In this document: positions 1 to 12,140 of the stretch, in pieces
Layout of the letters: every line of letters begins with the position of its first letter
Position numbering within the stretch: position 1 is the first letter of the stretch
Assembly: GCA_026075535.2 (NCBI GenBank)
Contig: AP026547.1
Location: forward strand, 10,850,001 to 10,914,000
Length of the DNA: 64,000 nt
Direction of reading: 5' to 3'
DNA from: Tricholoma matsutake
Lineage: Eukaryota; Basidiomycota; Agaricomycetes; Agaricales; Tricholomataceae
Translations under genes and position numbers: made by a program
Notes under the pieces: generated by a model
Told to the model about the DNA's origin: nothing
Database searches by the model: none
Seen by the model: only the letters and a program-made list of their open reading frames with translations

Positions 1-1393
1 AAGGTTGTACAATTCCTGGCTTGCGATGATGTCAAGGAGAAACATGGCATCACAAAAATGATCTCTGAGAGGACAGCATGTCATTACCTGACATCTTTGG
101 GTTACGGTTTCACAGCACCAAAAAAAGGACAATACGCAGATGGTCATGAGCGTGCTGATGTCATTTGGTATCGTGAAAAGAAGTTCCTACTGGTGTGGCA
201 CAAAATTCAGGACCATATGTATAGTTGGACAAAGGACAACATACCAGAGGAAGTCAATGTTCAGGGCAAGTGTGTCATCATTTGGTTCCATGATGAATCA
301 ATATTTTATGTGCACAATCAATGGAAGAAAGGTTGATATCACAAGGATGCACCTGCAAAGCCATACACAAAAGGAGAGGGTGCATCACTGATGGTTGCCA
401 ATTATGTCTCAGCTGATTTCGGATGGCTCCAATCTCCCGATGGGACAAGGACTGCACAGCAGGTGATGAAACTGGGGAAAAATCGAGATGGATACTTTAC
501 CAGTGATGATATCGGGGAACAGGCAGAGGCAGCCATGGACATCCTCACTGAATTTTACCCTGAATATGACCATTGCTTCGTCTATGATAATGCGCCAAGC
601 CATCTCAAAAGACCTGAAGCTTCAGTCACTGCACACCGCATGCCAAAATTTACTCCAAAAATAGGCAAGAATTGGGGGATCGATGCCCCACAATGTGATG
701 CCTTGGGAAATTTGGTGTACAAACCTGATGGGTCACTCACGAAGGAGAAAGTTCAGATGAGTGATGCCATGCTTCCTGATGGGACAGTGCAGTCATTATA
801 TTTTCCTGATGGACATGAACGGGCCAGTATCTTCAAAGGTATGGCAGTAATCCTCAAAGAGCGTGGGTATAAAGATGTACAGAAATTATGAGTGGAATGT
901 AAGTCATTCAACTGCGCGCCACCTGCTTTGAACTGCTGTAGCCATCGCATACTGTTCAATGAACTGGACTTTGTGCATATCGACACGATTCTCGAAGCGA
1001 CTTGCAATGCCCATGGATTTCAAGTGATCTTCCTCCCAAAGTTTCATTGCAAGCTCAATTTCATTGAGAACTGCTGGGGCTATGCAAAGCAGCTTTATCG
1101 CCTGAATCTGGAATCGTCATGAGAAGATCACCTCAAAAGAAATGCACTGGCAGCCTTAGATGCTATCCCTCTCAAGTCCATGCACTGGTGTGATCTAACT
1201 TTCTTAATGCTATATTTAGCAAACACTGATGTCTTAGACTTTTAGCTTTGCAAATTGTTCCCATCGAGTCATTGATGTGTATGATAAGGGCCTCAATGGA
1301 CAACAAGCTGCCTGGGCAGCGAGGAAATATTGTGGCCATCCGGTTCTACCTGAGACTTTGATGGATGACCTTGAACAGGCAAAGTTATCTTAA
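1..1393 (+). pseudogene. Tc1/mariner-like DDE transposase relic, 5' end outside window
   Basis: One reading frame runs through the region and is broken by three TGA codons (334, 889, 1120). It encodes a DDE-type integrase core. The first acidic residue lies in WFHDESIFY, the second in FVYDNAPSH, and the Glu in NFIENCWGYAK, the spacing and wording of Tc1/mariner-like transposases widespread in Agaricomycetes. A 58-nt GT-AG intron (1188-1245) joins the core in frame to a C-terminal exon with GLNGQQAAWAARK, ending at TAA 1391-1393. The protein would catalyse cut-and-paste transposition. The N-terminal DNA-binding part lies before the window. The three stops make it inactive. Two stops fit CGA to TGA and one fits TGG to TGA (inference from family context). 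Confident in the family level, less so in the precise subfamily. Confidence 0.75.
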
Positions 1394-1764
1394 TGTTTAT
1401 ACCCTACTAATCTTGCACTCATTACAGCTACATTAAATCATGCTAATCTACCTACAATGTAACATACTTAATTTTATAGTACATAGCCACCACCATTGTT
1501 TATAGCCTATCAGTATATAACTCATGATAACAACTTTTGATATTCCCAACTCAATCCTGCATCCTACAGCAAGCCACTTTGAATATGACATTTTAACATG
1601 TCTACAAACAATTCCCTGAGAACAGAATTTGAGAAACAGGTGTGAAACAACTTCTAGAGCCATTTTCTGTGTATTCATCCCATTTTGGACAGGTGTGTCA
1701 CAGAAAAAGTAATGACATGTGACATTGGTGAGCTATGGACATCTTCTACCTTAAATCAGTGCAT
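1394..1764. other. AT-rich spacer between two transposons
   Basis: No gene or repeat structure is recognised between the DDE transposase stop and the left inverted repeat of the MULE. Confidence 0.5.
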
Positions 1765-1966
1765 AATTCTACAGCAACCCTAGCTCAACCCCTCCCCAGA
1801 CATGTCACGGGACTTGTCCGACACATGAAACATTGTTGATGTCGTGATATTGGCTAAGTGATTGGGACCTTGGACGTGTTTTGCTTCCGCTGGACAAGTA
1901 TATAGTATTTGAACGTATAATAATGACTCTGAAGTGAATCTAAGTGTGCCGTTCAGATGCTACAGG

Positions 1967-4900
1967 TCATGTCTGATAAAACATGGCATTTGCTGTTGAT
2001 TGTTCCCATGTTGTTGGTGCGGCGGATCTTGTGGAGTTAGAACGTCGTTCTCGACTTAAACAGTTCTGCATCAGTCTCAGGAAATGTCCACCTTCCCTCT
2101 CTAGTGTATCCAGGAAGTGTTGGTCCTTGAATTGGACCTGGTATTCCAACCCACCACAAAAGTCTTTAATTGGGTCAATGTGGGTTCTCATGGTCTCGCA
2201 AAAAGTTTCTCTCCCACCCTGCCCCATTTCAAGTGCTGTATCAATCAGCTTGTCATCAGATCATCGGATTCTTCTGAATCGTTTCTGTCTGGCACATCTG
2301 GCCTCATCTCCAAGCTCTCAGAGGTGGTTGGAGGGAGTGGTGCAGAGGTTATTTCATGATTTATGTTATCATCAGATAAGAGGATGAGAGATCAATGCGA
2401 CCAAATTGGCAAGGTGTGATTTTGTCTAACTTCAAGGAAAAAAACAGGATGAACAGGATGGACAGATTGGACCAAGTGGTTGCAAATAAGAAAACAGTCC
2501 ACAATGAATTGTGGGCAGGTGCAAACCCATCGAAGGGGATCAGGACGGTATTTTTCGTTAAGGGGAAGGGTAATAGCCATTTTCTTCACTTTTTTCCATG
2601 CTGCCTTAAAGTCTTTTCTCCACACAGGTAATTCATGATACCGCCCGATATCAATGAATGCAAGATCAAGTTTTCGATAATAAGTTGGTGCCAACTTCAC
2701 CATAAGGATCCACATGAGAAGGTCAAGTCGGGGATTGTGAAAGTGATGAAGAAAATCTTTCTTAATGCACTGCCAGCTGTGAAGACAATCTCAGTAAGTA
2801 ATCCTACTCGCTTTGATGACAGTACTACTTACTGCACCTCTACCATCATTGTAGTTTTCAACCGAGGAATCCTAGTGTGTGCACACTGTGTCCACAGCTC
2901 CCATCTCCCCCAACGATACCAATTCTCCCACAGGTAAGCCCATGCTTCGCAAAGATCATGCTTGAAGCAAAACTCATACATCTGCTTCACAGCCCACTCC
3001 TTTATGCCATCTGGACTTGGGGCCAAATATCCAGGAATCAAGGGGTGGGCACAAAAATGCCGTTCCATCATATCAACGATGTTAGCACACAACTCCAAGG
3101 GGCAGAAGGTTTGCTGATTATGCTTATCATTATCATCGTCACTTTGCTCATCTCCAGATTCGGACAGGGTTTTGCCATTTGTGTTTGGTAGTGGTACTGT
3201 GATTGTTAATCTTGGGGTATGATTGACGACGGGAACATTTTTGCTTCCACCTCCCATCGTATTGATGGAATCTACCAGTGGTGGCTGCAATTGTGAAGGA
3301 TTGGGTAATTGAATGAAAAGTGAGTTAGGTCCTTGAGTCGTAGGCATGCCTTCCAGATCAACTGAGACGTTTGATTCACCAGGTATGCCTCCCTCGCACT
3401 CTTTTGCATCTGCTTTACCAGTAGGTTGGAACCCTGTGCTGATGAACCTGAACTCCCCTTGTGCATGCTTGATGTTATATGGTGTTGTAGAAAGTTTGGC
3501 TAGCTGAAGATGTGTCCTGACGGCCTTATGCAGATGCCACCAACACAGCTGAATCTTTTCTTGCGACCAGGTCTTTCAACATGACCCAATTTCGGCCATA
3601 TCCTTGTCAACATGCACAAATTGTGGTATGACCCCATACTTATCACGAAGCACTGTTCCCAAAGCGGTGAGAGCCTTGGTCCTCTTGCCAATTTTGGTAG
3701 CTGCCACAGTTGAAAGTAGGCAGTATGACAATGGAAAACTGGCATTATCATATTCTCCGAGAACAGTATACAGTTCAAGGTGTTTCAAGTTTGTGTTGTC
3801 TACAATTTGTATTAGCATTGACAGAACCTTGTTTTAGATCATGTTGCATCAATCCCCACCTCCATGACCTTTCCTCGAAGCCGATCTGATACCTTCTTCA
3901 TCCCCCATGCAAGCTGTTCCATCCCATCTACTTTTGGCAAGTCAAACATGTTTACTTTGTCTGAGTACTCCTGTAGCAAGATTTCTGCTGAGGGGAGCTG
4001 TAGATCATCTCTTTTCCACAGGATCTCACTCATTATGGTCCAGGCACTGTGAATCTGTGTAGCTGTGACTGCAGGAAACAAGGCTTGGATTTTGGGTACC
4101 ATTGCGTTCGGTGTTGTCCACTCAAGGTTCTCTCAGATGATTATAGTGGCTTTGGGTGGCATTGCAACATCATAGTATGGTGTGTGTGCTTCATGATGCT
4201 GAAGATAGATAGTGATCTGCCTTAAACTAGGGTCATCAACTTCATGACATGAAACCCTGAGACAACTGTGGCAATTGTAGCGATGCATTCCCAATGTGTC
4301 GCAATGTTTTGCACCTTCTTTCGGACTTGGGTGTGCTTTCTGCTTCTGAGTGCTATCCTGCGAACACCAGTATCGTGTCTTATGCCTGCTCACAAGAAGC
4401 TTGTTTTCCTTCACTCTAGCATTTCCTGTGTGGTCAGTTTATACATATGTATAGTCTCTCACTGGAAACGGTACCCAGAGACTTTCCAGATCTTGTATGC
4501 TGTCATTTGTACGTGTTCCTTGTCCGTGATTAATGGGTCTACTGGTAGGGTGTAGCTCACATTAAAACAGACATCCTTCCTCTTGAATGCATGCCGGAGA
4601 TTTGAAAAGAGCTCTGCACTATCTTTGTACCCAAGAGGCTTCATGCTCTAATTGCAGTGAGTTGATAGTGTTATAATGACAAGATTGTTAATGCTCACCT
4701 CTCCATCGCTTTCATCATCAGACCTTTCTGCATCTATTACAATCACCTCAGGACAGTTGCCATTAGCTGTCACCCTTGGCTGCTTCTGTGCATCTTTGTC
4801 CTCTTTCTTGTGCTGCCGCTTTCATTGCTTTCCAACCTTGTCGCGTTCTCTACATCGCTCACAGGATCTGAACTGGTATCCAGTATTGAGGGTCTTCTTG

Positions 4901-4989
4901 CATTTTGATTGTGAACATAGTCTTGGAAGTTGTGGGGTAGAGTTTTTGTCAACATCAGCCATTCTAAGCTCACTAGCATATGTTGCCAT
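1967..4989 (-). pseudogene. MULE transposase with SWIM zinc finger, degraded
   Basis: The minus strand from ATG 4989 shows, in order: a cysteine cluster (SCERCRERDK) followed by an in-frame TGA; an N-terminal segment at 4644-4133; a MULE transposase core at 4102-3576, including GKRTKALTALGTVLRDKYG and FVHVDKDMAEI; a helical region at 3347-2829 with AWAYLWENWYRWGRWELW; and a SWIM finger (CTCPQFIVDCFLICNH) at about 2590. The C-terminus reads FLDTLEREGGHFLRL and ends at 1967. Several frame changes and stops separate these blocks, so no intact protein is made. The product would bind the TIRs and catalyse transposition. Domain order and wording match a MULE family common in mushroom genomes, from memory. 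Confidence 0.7.
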
Positions 4990-5138
4990 TTCACTTTTTT
5001 TGTTTACAATTCTTCGACATACATGTGATCACATGTGCATTCTCTGCATTACTGTTGTTAATGACAGCATGTACATGTACTAGTTGAAAGTTCCTAATAG
5101 CAACACAGACCTACAAAGACATGATATCATTAAGAGAT

Positions 5139-5188
5139 CAAAAAAGTCCAAAGTTGAAAAAGTCCAAAGTTGAAAAAGTCCAAAGTGA
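5139..5188. repeat. Short tandem repeat, 16-bp unit x3
   Basis: AAAAAGTCCAAAGTTG is repeated about three times just inside the right TIR of the MULE, the last copy diverging at its end. It may be a subterminal repeat of the element. Confidence 0.7.
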
Positions 5189-5262
5189 TGTTGAGAAGTT
5201 CACATGATCTTGCACATGACATGTCTGGGGAGGGGTTGAGCTGGGCTGGCTATAATTCTACA

Positions 5263-6752
5263 ATTTCTACTTTTTAGTTGGGAAGCCACAAATGGATAAC
5301 AGCAGCCGGTATGTGAAATCTGCTTTATAAAATCTCTTAATATATGTCTTAAGTATGTCCATGCAACAGCATATGGTGGGGGAAGAAGATCCTGGTGACT
5401 TATATCAAAAACTGCAAAGCACTTTAAGCAATGCACTATTTAGCACATTCCCATTATTCCACTTTCCTAAACTCATTTTTCACAAAATAAACTATCACAG
5501 ATTCACGAGAATACACTTTAGCACATTTCTGTGCAGCTACATTTTATATTAAGTTGTTGTGGAAGACTACAAGGGCAATTTGTGTATTTTTGACAAATTT
5601 TTGACTGATTTGAAAGAAGCACATGACATTAGCAGATTGTGGATGTCCTTTGGATGTCCTCTACCTTTAAAGGACTAAGTCGTCTAATCAACTGACGACA
5701 GTCAGTTTTTCATCATCCTGTCAGTTCCCATTGAATTGTGTCATTGGCATATGGGTTTCTCATTGGGAAGTAAGCAAGGGGTACTTGTCACTAGAATTTG
5801 TAAGGATATGTTGTGATTTCCAGATAAGCCATCTGGGGACCCCTTCCTTACCATATACAGTAATTGTTTAATTATGTAATCATTGTATAAAATATTTCCC
5901 TAGCTACATCATCTCTTGCTAACCAGAAACTCTGTGTTTTGTGAGATATACATCATTACTGAATTACCGACCAGCTTGTCCCGGACATGCTACAGCACCG
6001 GTACATGGCAAAAGGAAGTCACTCAACCGACATGTGACCTGATGACTCTGCACCCAGATAAGGAAAAATGTTGCACATAATAATACTTGCTTTTTCGCTG
6101 TGTGCTGATTCTCTCTCACTTTGTTGTGCTTAGATTGTGGTGAGAGAAGGTATTTTTATGCATAATGAAGCACATTGATAAGCATGAATCATGATTACAA
6201 AACCGGGATAAGGTTGCCTGAGGCCCCCTCCCCACATGCCGTCTCGGAATCTGCCGGTGAGCCCTTGGAAGTAAGGAATTGAGCAAAATCGTTCGACTGG
6301 ATGTGTACTTATTTATCAGAATATTGCATTTGGTAGCGAGAACGTTCGGTGACTCATTCGTTGTATTTATGCGAAGTCCTCAATGTTGCCTCAGTAGCAC
6401 GCAGGACTCAGGAGAGGCAACGGACTGTCGGTGAAAATCAGGTTCGAGCAACAACAAATCATCTTTCATTTCCGACAATTTACAATTAAGATTGCCTCTG
6501 TATTGCCAATTGTCTATGGGTAAAAGTGAGCGAACCATCAAGGCGTCGGGTAACCAGATGGGTATAAGCAAAGAAGGTATGTGAGTGCGTGGGATGTGGA
6601 ATACAGATAAAGGAGTGGATGTAATTGGGATGTAAGGCGAAATGAGCGAACGCAGTGTAAGATATTACCTGCAACATCATAAGATTGGGTGGCAGACGAG
6701 AGAGTTATTCCATGCCCAGCAAGGCATAGAAAGAGGACGCAGGCTACCTCCG
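5263..6752. other. Intergenic region downstream of the tetraspanin gene
   Basis: No coding region, tRNA or repeat is recognised. CpG frequency rises from about 6.2 kb, which marks the change from transposon sequence to the gene island. The tetraspanin 3' UTR must lie in the upper part. Confidence 0.5.
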
Positions 6753-8215
6753 TTATAACGTGGAATACGGCGAACCGGGCGGAGGCTTTGCATCGAGCGA
6801 ATCATACTTCGCATGGTATCCTCGCTGCGGAGAGGAGTACGGCATAGTTGGCATAGCCTCCAAATTGCTGATACTGGCATTTAGATTGACGTTTGATCGT
6901 GAGCGGGACAGCATCTCCGATGCGACGTCCGTGCCATACTCTTCCGCCAATTTACTGGGAAAGGATTAAATAAAGAGAAAAGAAAACTCACAAGGGTAGA
7001 AAAGGTACCTCGCATAATTATCCATGATCACCGCCATTGTGTCCATGTTCATACGATAAGCCTTGGGCATCATCCCCTTCCCAAACCTATACGTTACATG
7101 GTTTGAGCACAACAGGCCTGCAACTGTCACCCCAATATGCACGGGGACGATCAAGAATGCCACTATGTACCAACGTTTGAGCACCAAGGTCTCGAAGGCC
7201 AAGTACGGGCCTTTGCAACCAGGGAGGATGCTCCGGGAATAACACATCTGTGTGACTGTCGCTTCCACGAACGGCGAGAAGTACCCACAGCACGAGAGCT
7301 GGGTCTGTATCCGTGCGCGCCCCGACTGGCCGAGCACCTTCGACCACTGAGCATTGATCTTGCCCTGGAGATTGAACGTGTGCTTCTTGTAGGTGACATA
7401 GCCTGGGGTAACGAGCAAACCGAGGGTTATCCACATAAAGAAGGTGTAAATGGCGAGGAAGGAGCGGTTGTTGAGGAGGATGCCGGCCCACCCGATAAGG
7501 GATGTGAGGATGCCGAAGCCAGATGCAACAGTGGAGAAGATGAGCTCAGGGCGGTTGCCTACGCGTATAACGTCGGCGTGCTTCCAGATATTGAACCAGG
7601 TGAGGAGGCAGAAGATAAGTGCGACGATAGAGTAGGTCGTTAACTTGGAAAAGCGAAGAATCATATTGGCTAACAACCTGGTTTAGAGGGACGTCACTTA
7701 CGAGGATATTGGCTAAGAAGAGGATCCACTTGAACTTGTTCCAGCGCAGCTTCTTCGGGGTCGATTTACCGGTTCCGCCGCCAAGCCAACCTCCCGTAAC
7801 ACCATCATAGTCCTCATCACCCTGTCCAGGCATCCGCGCCTCGCCACTCCTGAAGGCTTCAATACCTCCTCCTCGCTTTGGTACGGCTGGGGCAAGAACA
7901 TCACCCGTCTTGCCTCTGCGCTTCCGGGTGCTGCCCCCAGTAAGCAAGGAGGCGGAGAACTTGGCGGGGATGTAGTTTACAGAGAGCGAGACGTCACTGG
8001 CGCTCCCGATGGAAGGAGCATTGTTGGAGGAAAATGGCGCGCTGGGGGGCTCGAGCGGCCCTTCGATGTCAGTAAGCATGTGTCGTGTAGAGCCTGCGAA
8101 GGAATAAGCAGAATTGGCGTGGGAGGCTACGGAAGGTGGTCTCGAGGAATCGCTGGTCGAGGGTGAGTACTTAGATACGCAAATAGGAGATGAGGAGGGC
8201 CTACGGAGAGTCCAT
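6753..8215 (-). CDS. Fungal tetraspanin, Tsp2 type, four exons
   Basis: Predicted exons are 8215-8205, 8152-7702, 7643-7009 and 6954-6753. Their introns of 52, 58 and 54 nt all have GT-AG ends. The sum is 1299 nt, 432 residues, with the frame kept throughout. The N-terminal ~150 residues are a polar cytoplasmic tail. TM1 follows KLRWNKFKWILFLAN. TM2 and TM3 lie before and after LLNNRSFLAIYTF. The large extracellular loop carries the tetraspanin CCG motif (QLSCCGYFSPF) with further Cys residues, and TM4 follows LKRWYIVAFLIVP. A conserved post-TM4 segment SNHVTYRFGKGMMPKAYR leads to a polar tail ending SPYSTL. Tetraspanins organise membrane microdomains; the Tsp2 class is basidiomycete-typical. 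The 11-nt first exon was chosen because it supplies an ATG and keeps the frame. The later exons are secure. Confidence 0.85.
8205..8215 (-). other. Predicted 11-nt start micro-exon of the tetraspanin gene
   Basis: ATGGACTCTCC is followed by GTAGGC and a 52-nt intron ending CCAG at 8153. Joining gives a start MDSPDSSRPP in frame with the next exon. The alternative start is the Met of MLTDIEG at about 8080, which would shorten the tail. Confidence 0.55.
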
Positions 8216-8550
8216 CTAAGGGGGGAGGAAGAAAAAGTGAGGAGAGATGAAGGGACGAATTGCAAATTTCATGAGTTGTAACAAGAACTGTCAGGGGCGG
8301 CATAGTTACGTACCCTGGGAGAATCGTTAGAATGTTTGTGATCTTGGTTGTTGTTGAAAGAGTCCAGATAAGTAGACCATACTCGCTGCATGAGCGATAC
8401 CAAGGAATACAACACTATAGACAGTAATAATCCACAACAAACGAGAATTGCTTGCGATGCCTTTCGATAATTATGCGTCACATGGTCAGGTGTAACAACA
8501 TACACCCTGTTCTGATTCTAATTATAACCCGTCCTTGGCATCACATATCA
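8216..8550. promoter_or_regulatory. Probable promoter region of the tetraspanin gene
   Basis: Unique, moderately CpG-rich sequence directly upstream of the predicted start on the minus strand. No TATA box or other specific motif can be assigned. Confidence 0.3.
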
Positions 8551-9790
8551 GGCTTGGCGAATACATCACGAAGGACTTCCAATTCTGTGTTTTCTGTCCG
8601 GACACTTTTGGTCGATTCCTGTAGGACCCCCGAAAATCACCCTATATGTATCTGCCGAATCCGGATAAAATTCTGTGTTTTGGCGGTTAGGTATATGCCA
8701 ATCCGTATAAGATTGGGCCCAAATTTCAGATGATGTATGTGCCGAGAATCCGGATAAAATCGTCATGTCATCAGGAGGTATGTTCCCAATCCGGATAAGT
8801 CTAAGTCAGGGTTGCATTGTTCAACTCGAAGAAATATATCACAGAATAGACAAAAAACGGCAAAAATGGCAAACACGCTTCGGTTCCAAGCGCCACTCAC
8901 ATCACATCAGTATCTTATCTGCCGATGCAAGTTTATGAGCATATGCACAACAGACAGTTTCGCGTGGTGCGTGTGTTGCAGCATCTTCATATCAAAAGAT
9001 TTACTTTACTTCCCTCCAGCTTGTTTCTTTGCACGTTGAATTCCGTACCACACAACATCGCTGGGGAACAATACATTGAACTCTCCCCTACAGACTACAC
9101 ACGCTATCTGCAACTTCGTGCGAGAACTCAGGACATCGTGCTTGCACTCAAACTTCAAAAAGGACGAAAAGGAGGAGGAGGAGGACTGAAATATTGCTTG
9201 GAATTTATGTACGCGCCCTCCGCTACAGCACCAGAGCGTCGTAGAAGCAAAAAAATAGGTATTTCAGAAGAAAAAACCGATTTTCCGGATGTATCTTCCA
9301 TTTGTCCGGATAAAATTTGGCCAAAACCTATGTATGTGCCGGTATCCGGATAAAATCGGGGCCTAGGTCAAAAAAATTACCCGGATAAGATTTTTTTTCG
9401 CGAAACATACATTAGTAGGCACTTTCGGGGGCCCTATTCCTGTCCGGATTGCATCTAGCCTCGACAGCCTTTTCGGGCTCCACACCTTCCTGAAAAGGAA
9501 ATTTTTGATAGATGAACAGAAAAACACTGCCAAAATTGTGTCCTACAGGTTGAAAACACCGAAATTCACTTATTTTGACATTTTCTATACCTATTTCATT
9601 GTTTTCTGGAGGGCCTGTAGTGGTTTTCATCAAATTTTCCTGTCTGACCCCCCATATCCTGTCTGGACTGGCACTAGCATTAGGCCACCTACAACTTTTG
9701 TCCAGACACCACCACCAAGCTAGGATCTACCCTTTTGCCCCAAAAAGTCCAAAATCTGTCCAGATTGGTGTCTAGCCTACATAGGGATAA
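8551..9790. repeat. Unclassified repeat region with CCGGATAAAAT boxes
   Basis: The box CCGGATAAAAT or CCGGATAAG occurs at about 8661, 8750, 8791, 9306, 9346 and 9381, with a variant (CCGTATAAG) at 8703. Near both ends there is an inverted, imperfect match: CCCCCGAAAATCACCCTATA near 8628 versus a TTTCGGGGGCC stretch near 9423. This suggests a non-autonomous element of roughly 0.9 kb with subterminal repeats. No transposase is present. Confidence 0.45.
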
Positions 9791-10295
9791 TCTGGGGTCC
9801 TACTATCCCTGGCGCTGGGTGTGAACACAGGTAGGTGTTTGAACAGTCAATATTTCTACCACTTCCCATCCACTTCAGCACTCAGTACTCTCCAGGTAAG
9901 TAGTTACTGTAACTATCAAACAATGTATAAATTTTATTTCGCAGAAGAGAGCTACATTGTTGAGGAATTTTAGTTTTGAAGGTCCAGATTTGCATTGATT
10001 TGGAAAAAAAAACAATGTCTGGATAGTTTTTATGAATTGGAATTTCTAAAAGGAAATTGATACAGACAATCTCTTGAAGTGGGTACTGGCAACACCTGCC
10101 AGGCTTATGTAATGCAAAAGTGGCTGAAATGATGGTACAAAATGTCTAGTGTCAGTGCAGCCTTACATACAACATTTCTGATTAGGTTTGCAGAAGAAAG
10201 TTGTAGGTATTAACATTATGAAGACATTGTCCATGGAATATTTTGGGATTTCATTATTTTGGGTCAGTTTCTGAAATCCATAAATTGATCAAACT
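9791..10295. other. AT-rich stretch, nothing recognised
   Basis: No reading frame or repeat family is recognised between the CCGGATAAAAT region and the first MITE. Confidence 0.4.
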
Positions 10296-11132
10296 TAGTG
10301 TTTAAATGTCCAGTCTGTAGGACCGAAAAAAAGACCAAAACTGAACTGAACTGGACCGATTAGGACTGGACCAGTGGTCTATTTATGGACTGCTCTTTTT
10401 CAGTCCAGTTGCTGGTCTTTTGTTTTGAAAAATATAGTAGGACCAATGGAAAACCAGTTAAAACTGGTTGCGACTGGTCTTTTGTCCCAACATCTGTTGG
10501 ACCTTACTCCCACACATATTTACTTCATTTTCGGTCCCTGGATCATCAAAAACGGTCAAGAATTGGTTGAGATATGACCAAAAACATTTTTGTATGAGTA
10601 TTTTGTTGTATCAGAACAACTTTGATTGCATTGCTTATTACCTGAGCTATAATTTTTTTTGTACAGCTATATGACATCATAAAAGTAACAACAACACACC
10701 TAATTATCTGTACCATGGGATTTTATTCATATAACGCCCAAATGAGTGCAACTACAAACTACAAATTACAAACTACAAACTGCAACTTGAATGCATGTCC
10801 TTTCAGTTTTGGCCATATCTCAGTCAAGTCTTGACGGAATTGCTTGAATGTTAGGTCAGTCTATGGAGCATTACAATCTCTATCCATGAATATAATATAT
10901 ATGAAGTAATGGTCATATTTGTTGAGATACATATGGGTTATTTGGCACAATAAATGTTACAACAAAAGACCAGTCCAAACCAGTCTTTTTTCAGTCCATG
11001 GACCGATTAGGACTGGTCCTACAGGGTCTGGTTGTGGTCCTCCAATATCTGGGTCGGTCCTAGACTGGTTTTGGTTGCCAGTTGCCCCATTTGGAAGTCA
11101 AAAACCAGACTGGACTGGACCTTTAAACACTA
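10296..11132. mobile_element. Non-autonomous TIR element (MITE) copy A
   Basis: It begins TAGTGTTTAAATGTCCAGTC and ends with the inverse complement form GACTGGACCTTTAAACACTA. The interior is AT-rich with many CAGTCC/GGACTG words and no reading frame. The TA at both ends would fit a TA target duplication, as in Tc1/mariner-derived MITEs; this is inference. Length is about 837 bp. Confidence 0.7.
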
Positions 11133-11326
11133 ATCAAACTTGAAAAGTGAGGATTTTTCATGGACAATGTCTTTGAAACACTTCAAAAATGGTAAGGGTG
11201 CATTAACAGAGGTTATCGGGGCAGTGTGCAACCTTCCACATAGTAGATGTGATTTCACGCATCACATTCATTATGTAATCATCTAATTTATCCTTGACAA
11301 TACTCTAGCTGGCATGAAGACATAGG
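11133..11326. other. Spacer between MITE copies A and B
   Basis: About 190 bp with no recognised feature, separating two inversely oriented copies of the same element. Confidence 0.5.
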
Positions 11327-12140
11327 TAGCATTTTAAGGTCCAGTTAAGTCTGGTTTTTGATGTCTAAATGGGGCAACCACAACCACAACTGGTCCAGGA
11401 CTGACCCAGATATTGATGGACCAGACTGCATAGGAGTCAACCAGTCCATATCGGTCCATGGACCGATGAAAACCAGTCTGAACCAACTTTTTGTTGTAAA
11501 ATTTGTCATACCAATATAGCCCATATGTTTCTCGGTGACTATTACCTGCAGTTTAACCATTATGTAGGGAGTTGGATATTGTAATTGCGTCGGTCCAATT
11601 TTGAAGAGATTTCATCAAGATTTGACTGAGATATGACCAAAACAAAAGTACATTGTATTACATGTTGTAGTTTGTAGTATGTAGTATGTAGTTGCAGCTT
11701 GTCAGGTGTTAAATTAATCAAAGATACATGGTACAGATGTTTATGTGTGTTATTTTTATGTATTGGATGGTGTCCAACTGTACCCAACATTTTTGTAACA
11801 CAAGGTATAAGCAGTACAATCAAAGTTATTTTAATCATGACAAAATTCTCGTGCAAAATGTATTTAGTGATATCTCTCTCAGTTCTCAACCATGTTTGAT
11901 GGTCCAGGGAGCGAAATTGAAGTCATTATGTGTGGGAATCAGGGTGTATAGTGCACGTGACATATAAACCAGGTTTTATCAGTTTTTATTGGTTCAATGA
12001 TATTTTTCAAAGTGAAAGACTGGCAACTGGACTGCAAAAGACCAGTCCTATAAATAGCCACCTGACGAACTGGACTTCAGTCAAGTTCAGTTCCGTTTTC
12101 AGTCTTTTTCTGGTTTGTAGGACTGGACCTTTAAACACTA
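11327..12140. mobile_element. Non-autonomous TIR element (MITE) copy B, inverse of copy A
   Basis: It begins TAGCATTTTAAGGTCCAGTT and ends GACTGGACCTTTAAACACTA. Its left part is the reverse complement of the right part of copy A and vice versa, including the internal GTAGTTTGTAGT words near 11665 that match ACTACAAACTAC near 10753. The two copies thus form a large imperfect inverted pair. Confidence 0.7.

Larger units (their letters stand above)
1765..5262 (-). mobile_element. Mutator-like element (MULE) with terminal inverted repeats
   Basis: A 26-bp segment at 1782-1807 is exactly repeated in inverse orientation at 5217-5242, and weaker similarity extends outward to about 1765 and 5262. 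These TIRs enclose the decayed MULE transposase on the minus strand. No 9-bp target duplication could be recognised, so the true termini may lie slightly further out. The element is about 3.5 kb, within the usual size of autonomous MULEs. Confidence 0.65.

Noticed and set aside
7087..7643. Overlapping long frames on both strands in the tetraspanin exon
   Set aside because: High GC lowers stop frequency; only the tetraspanin frame has a conserved domain.
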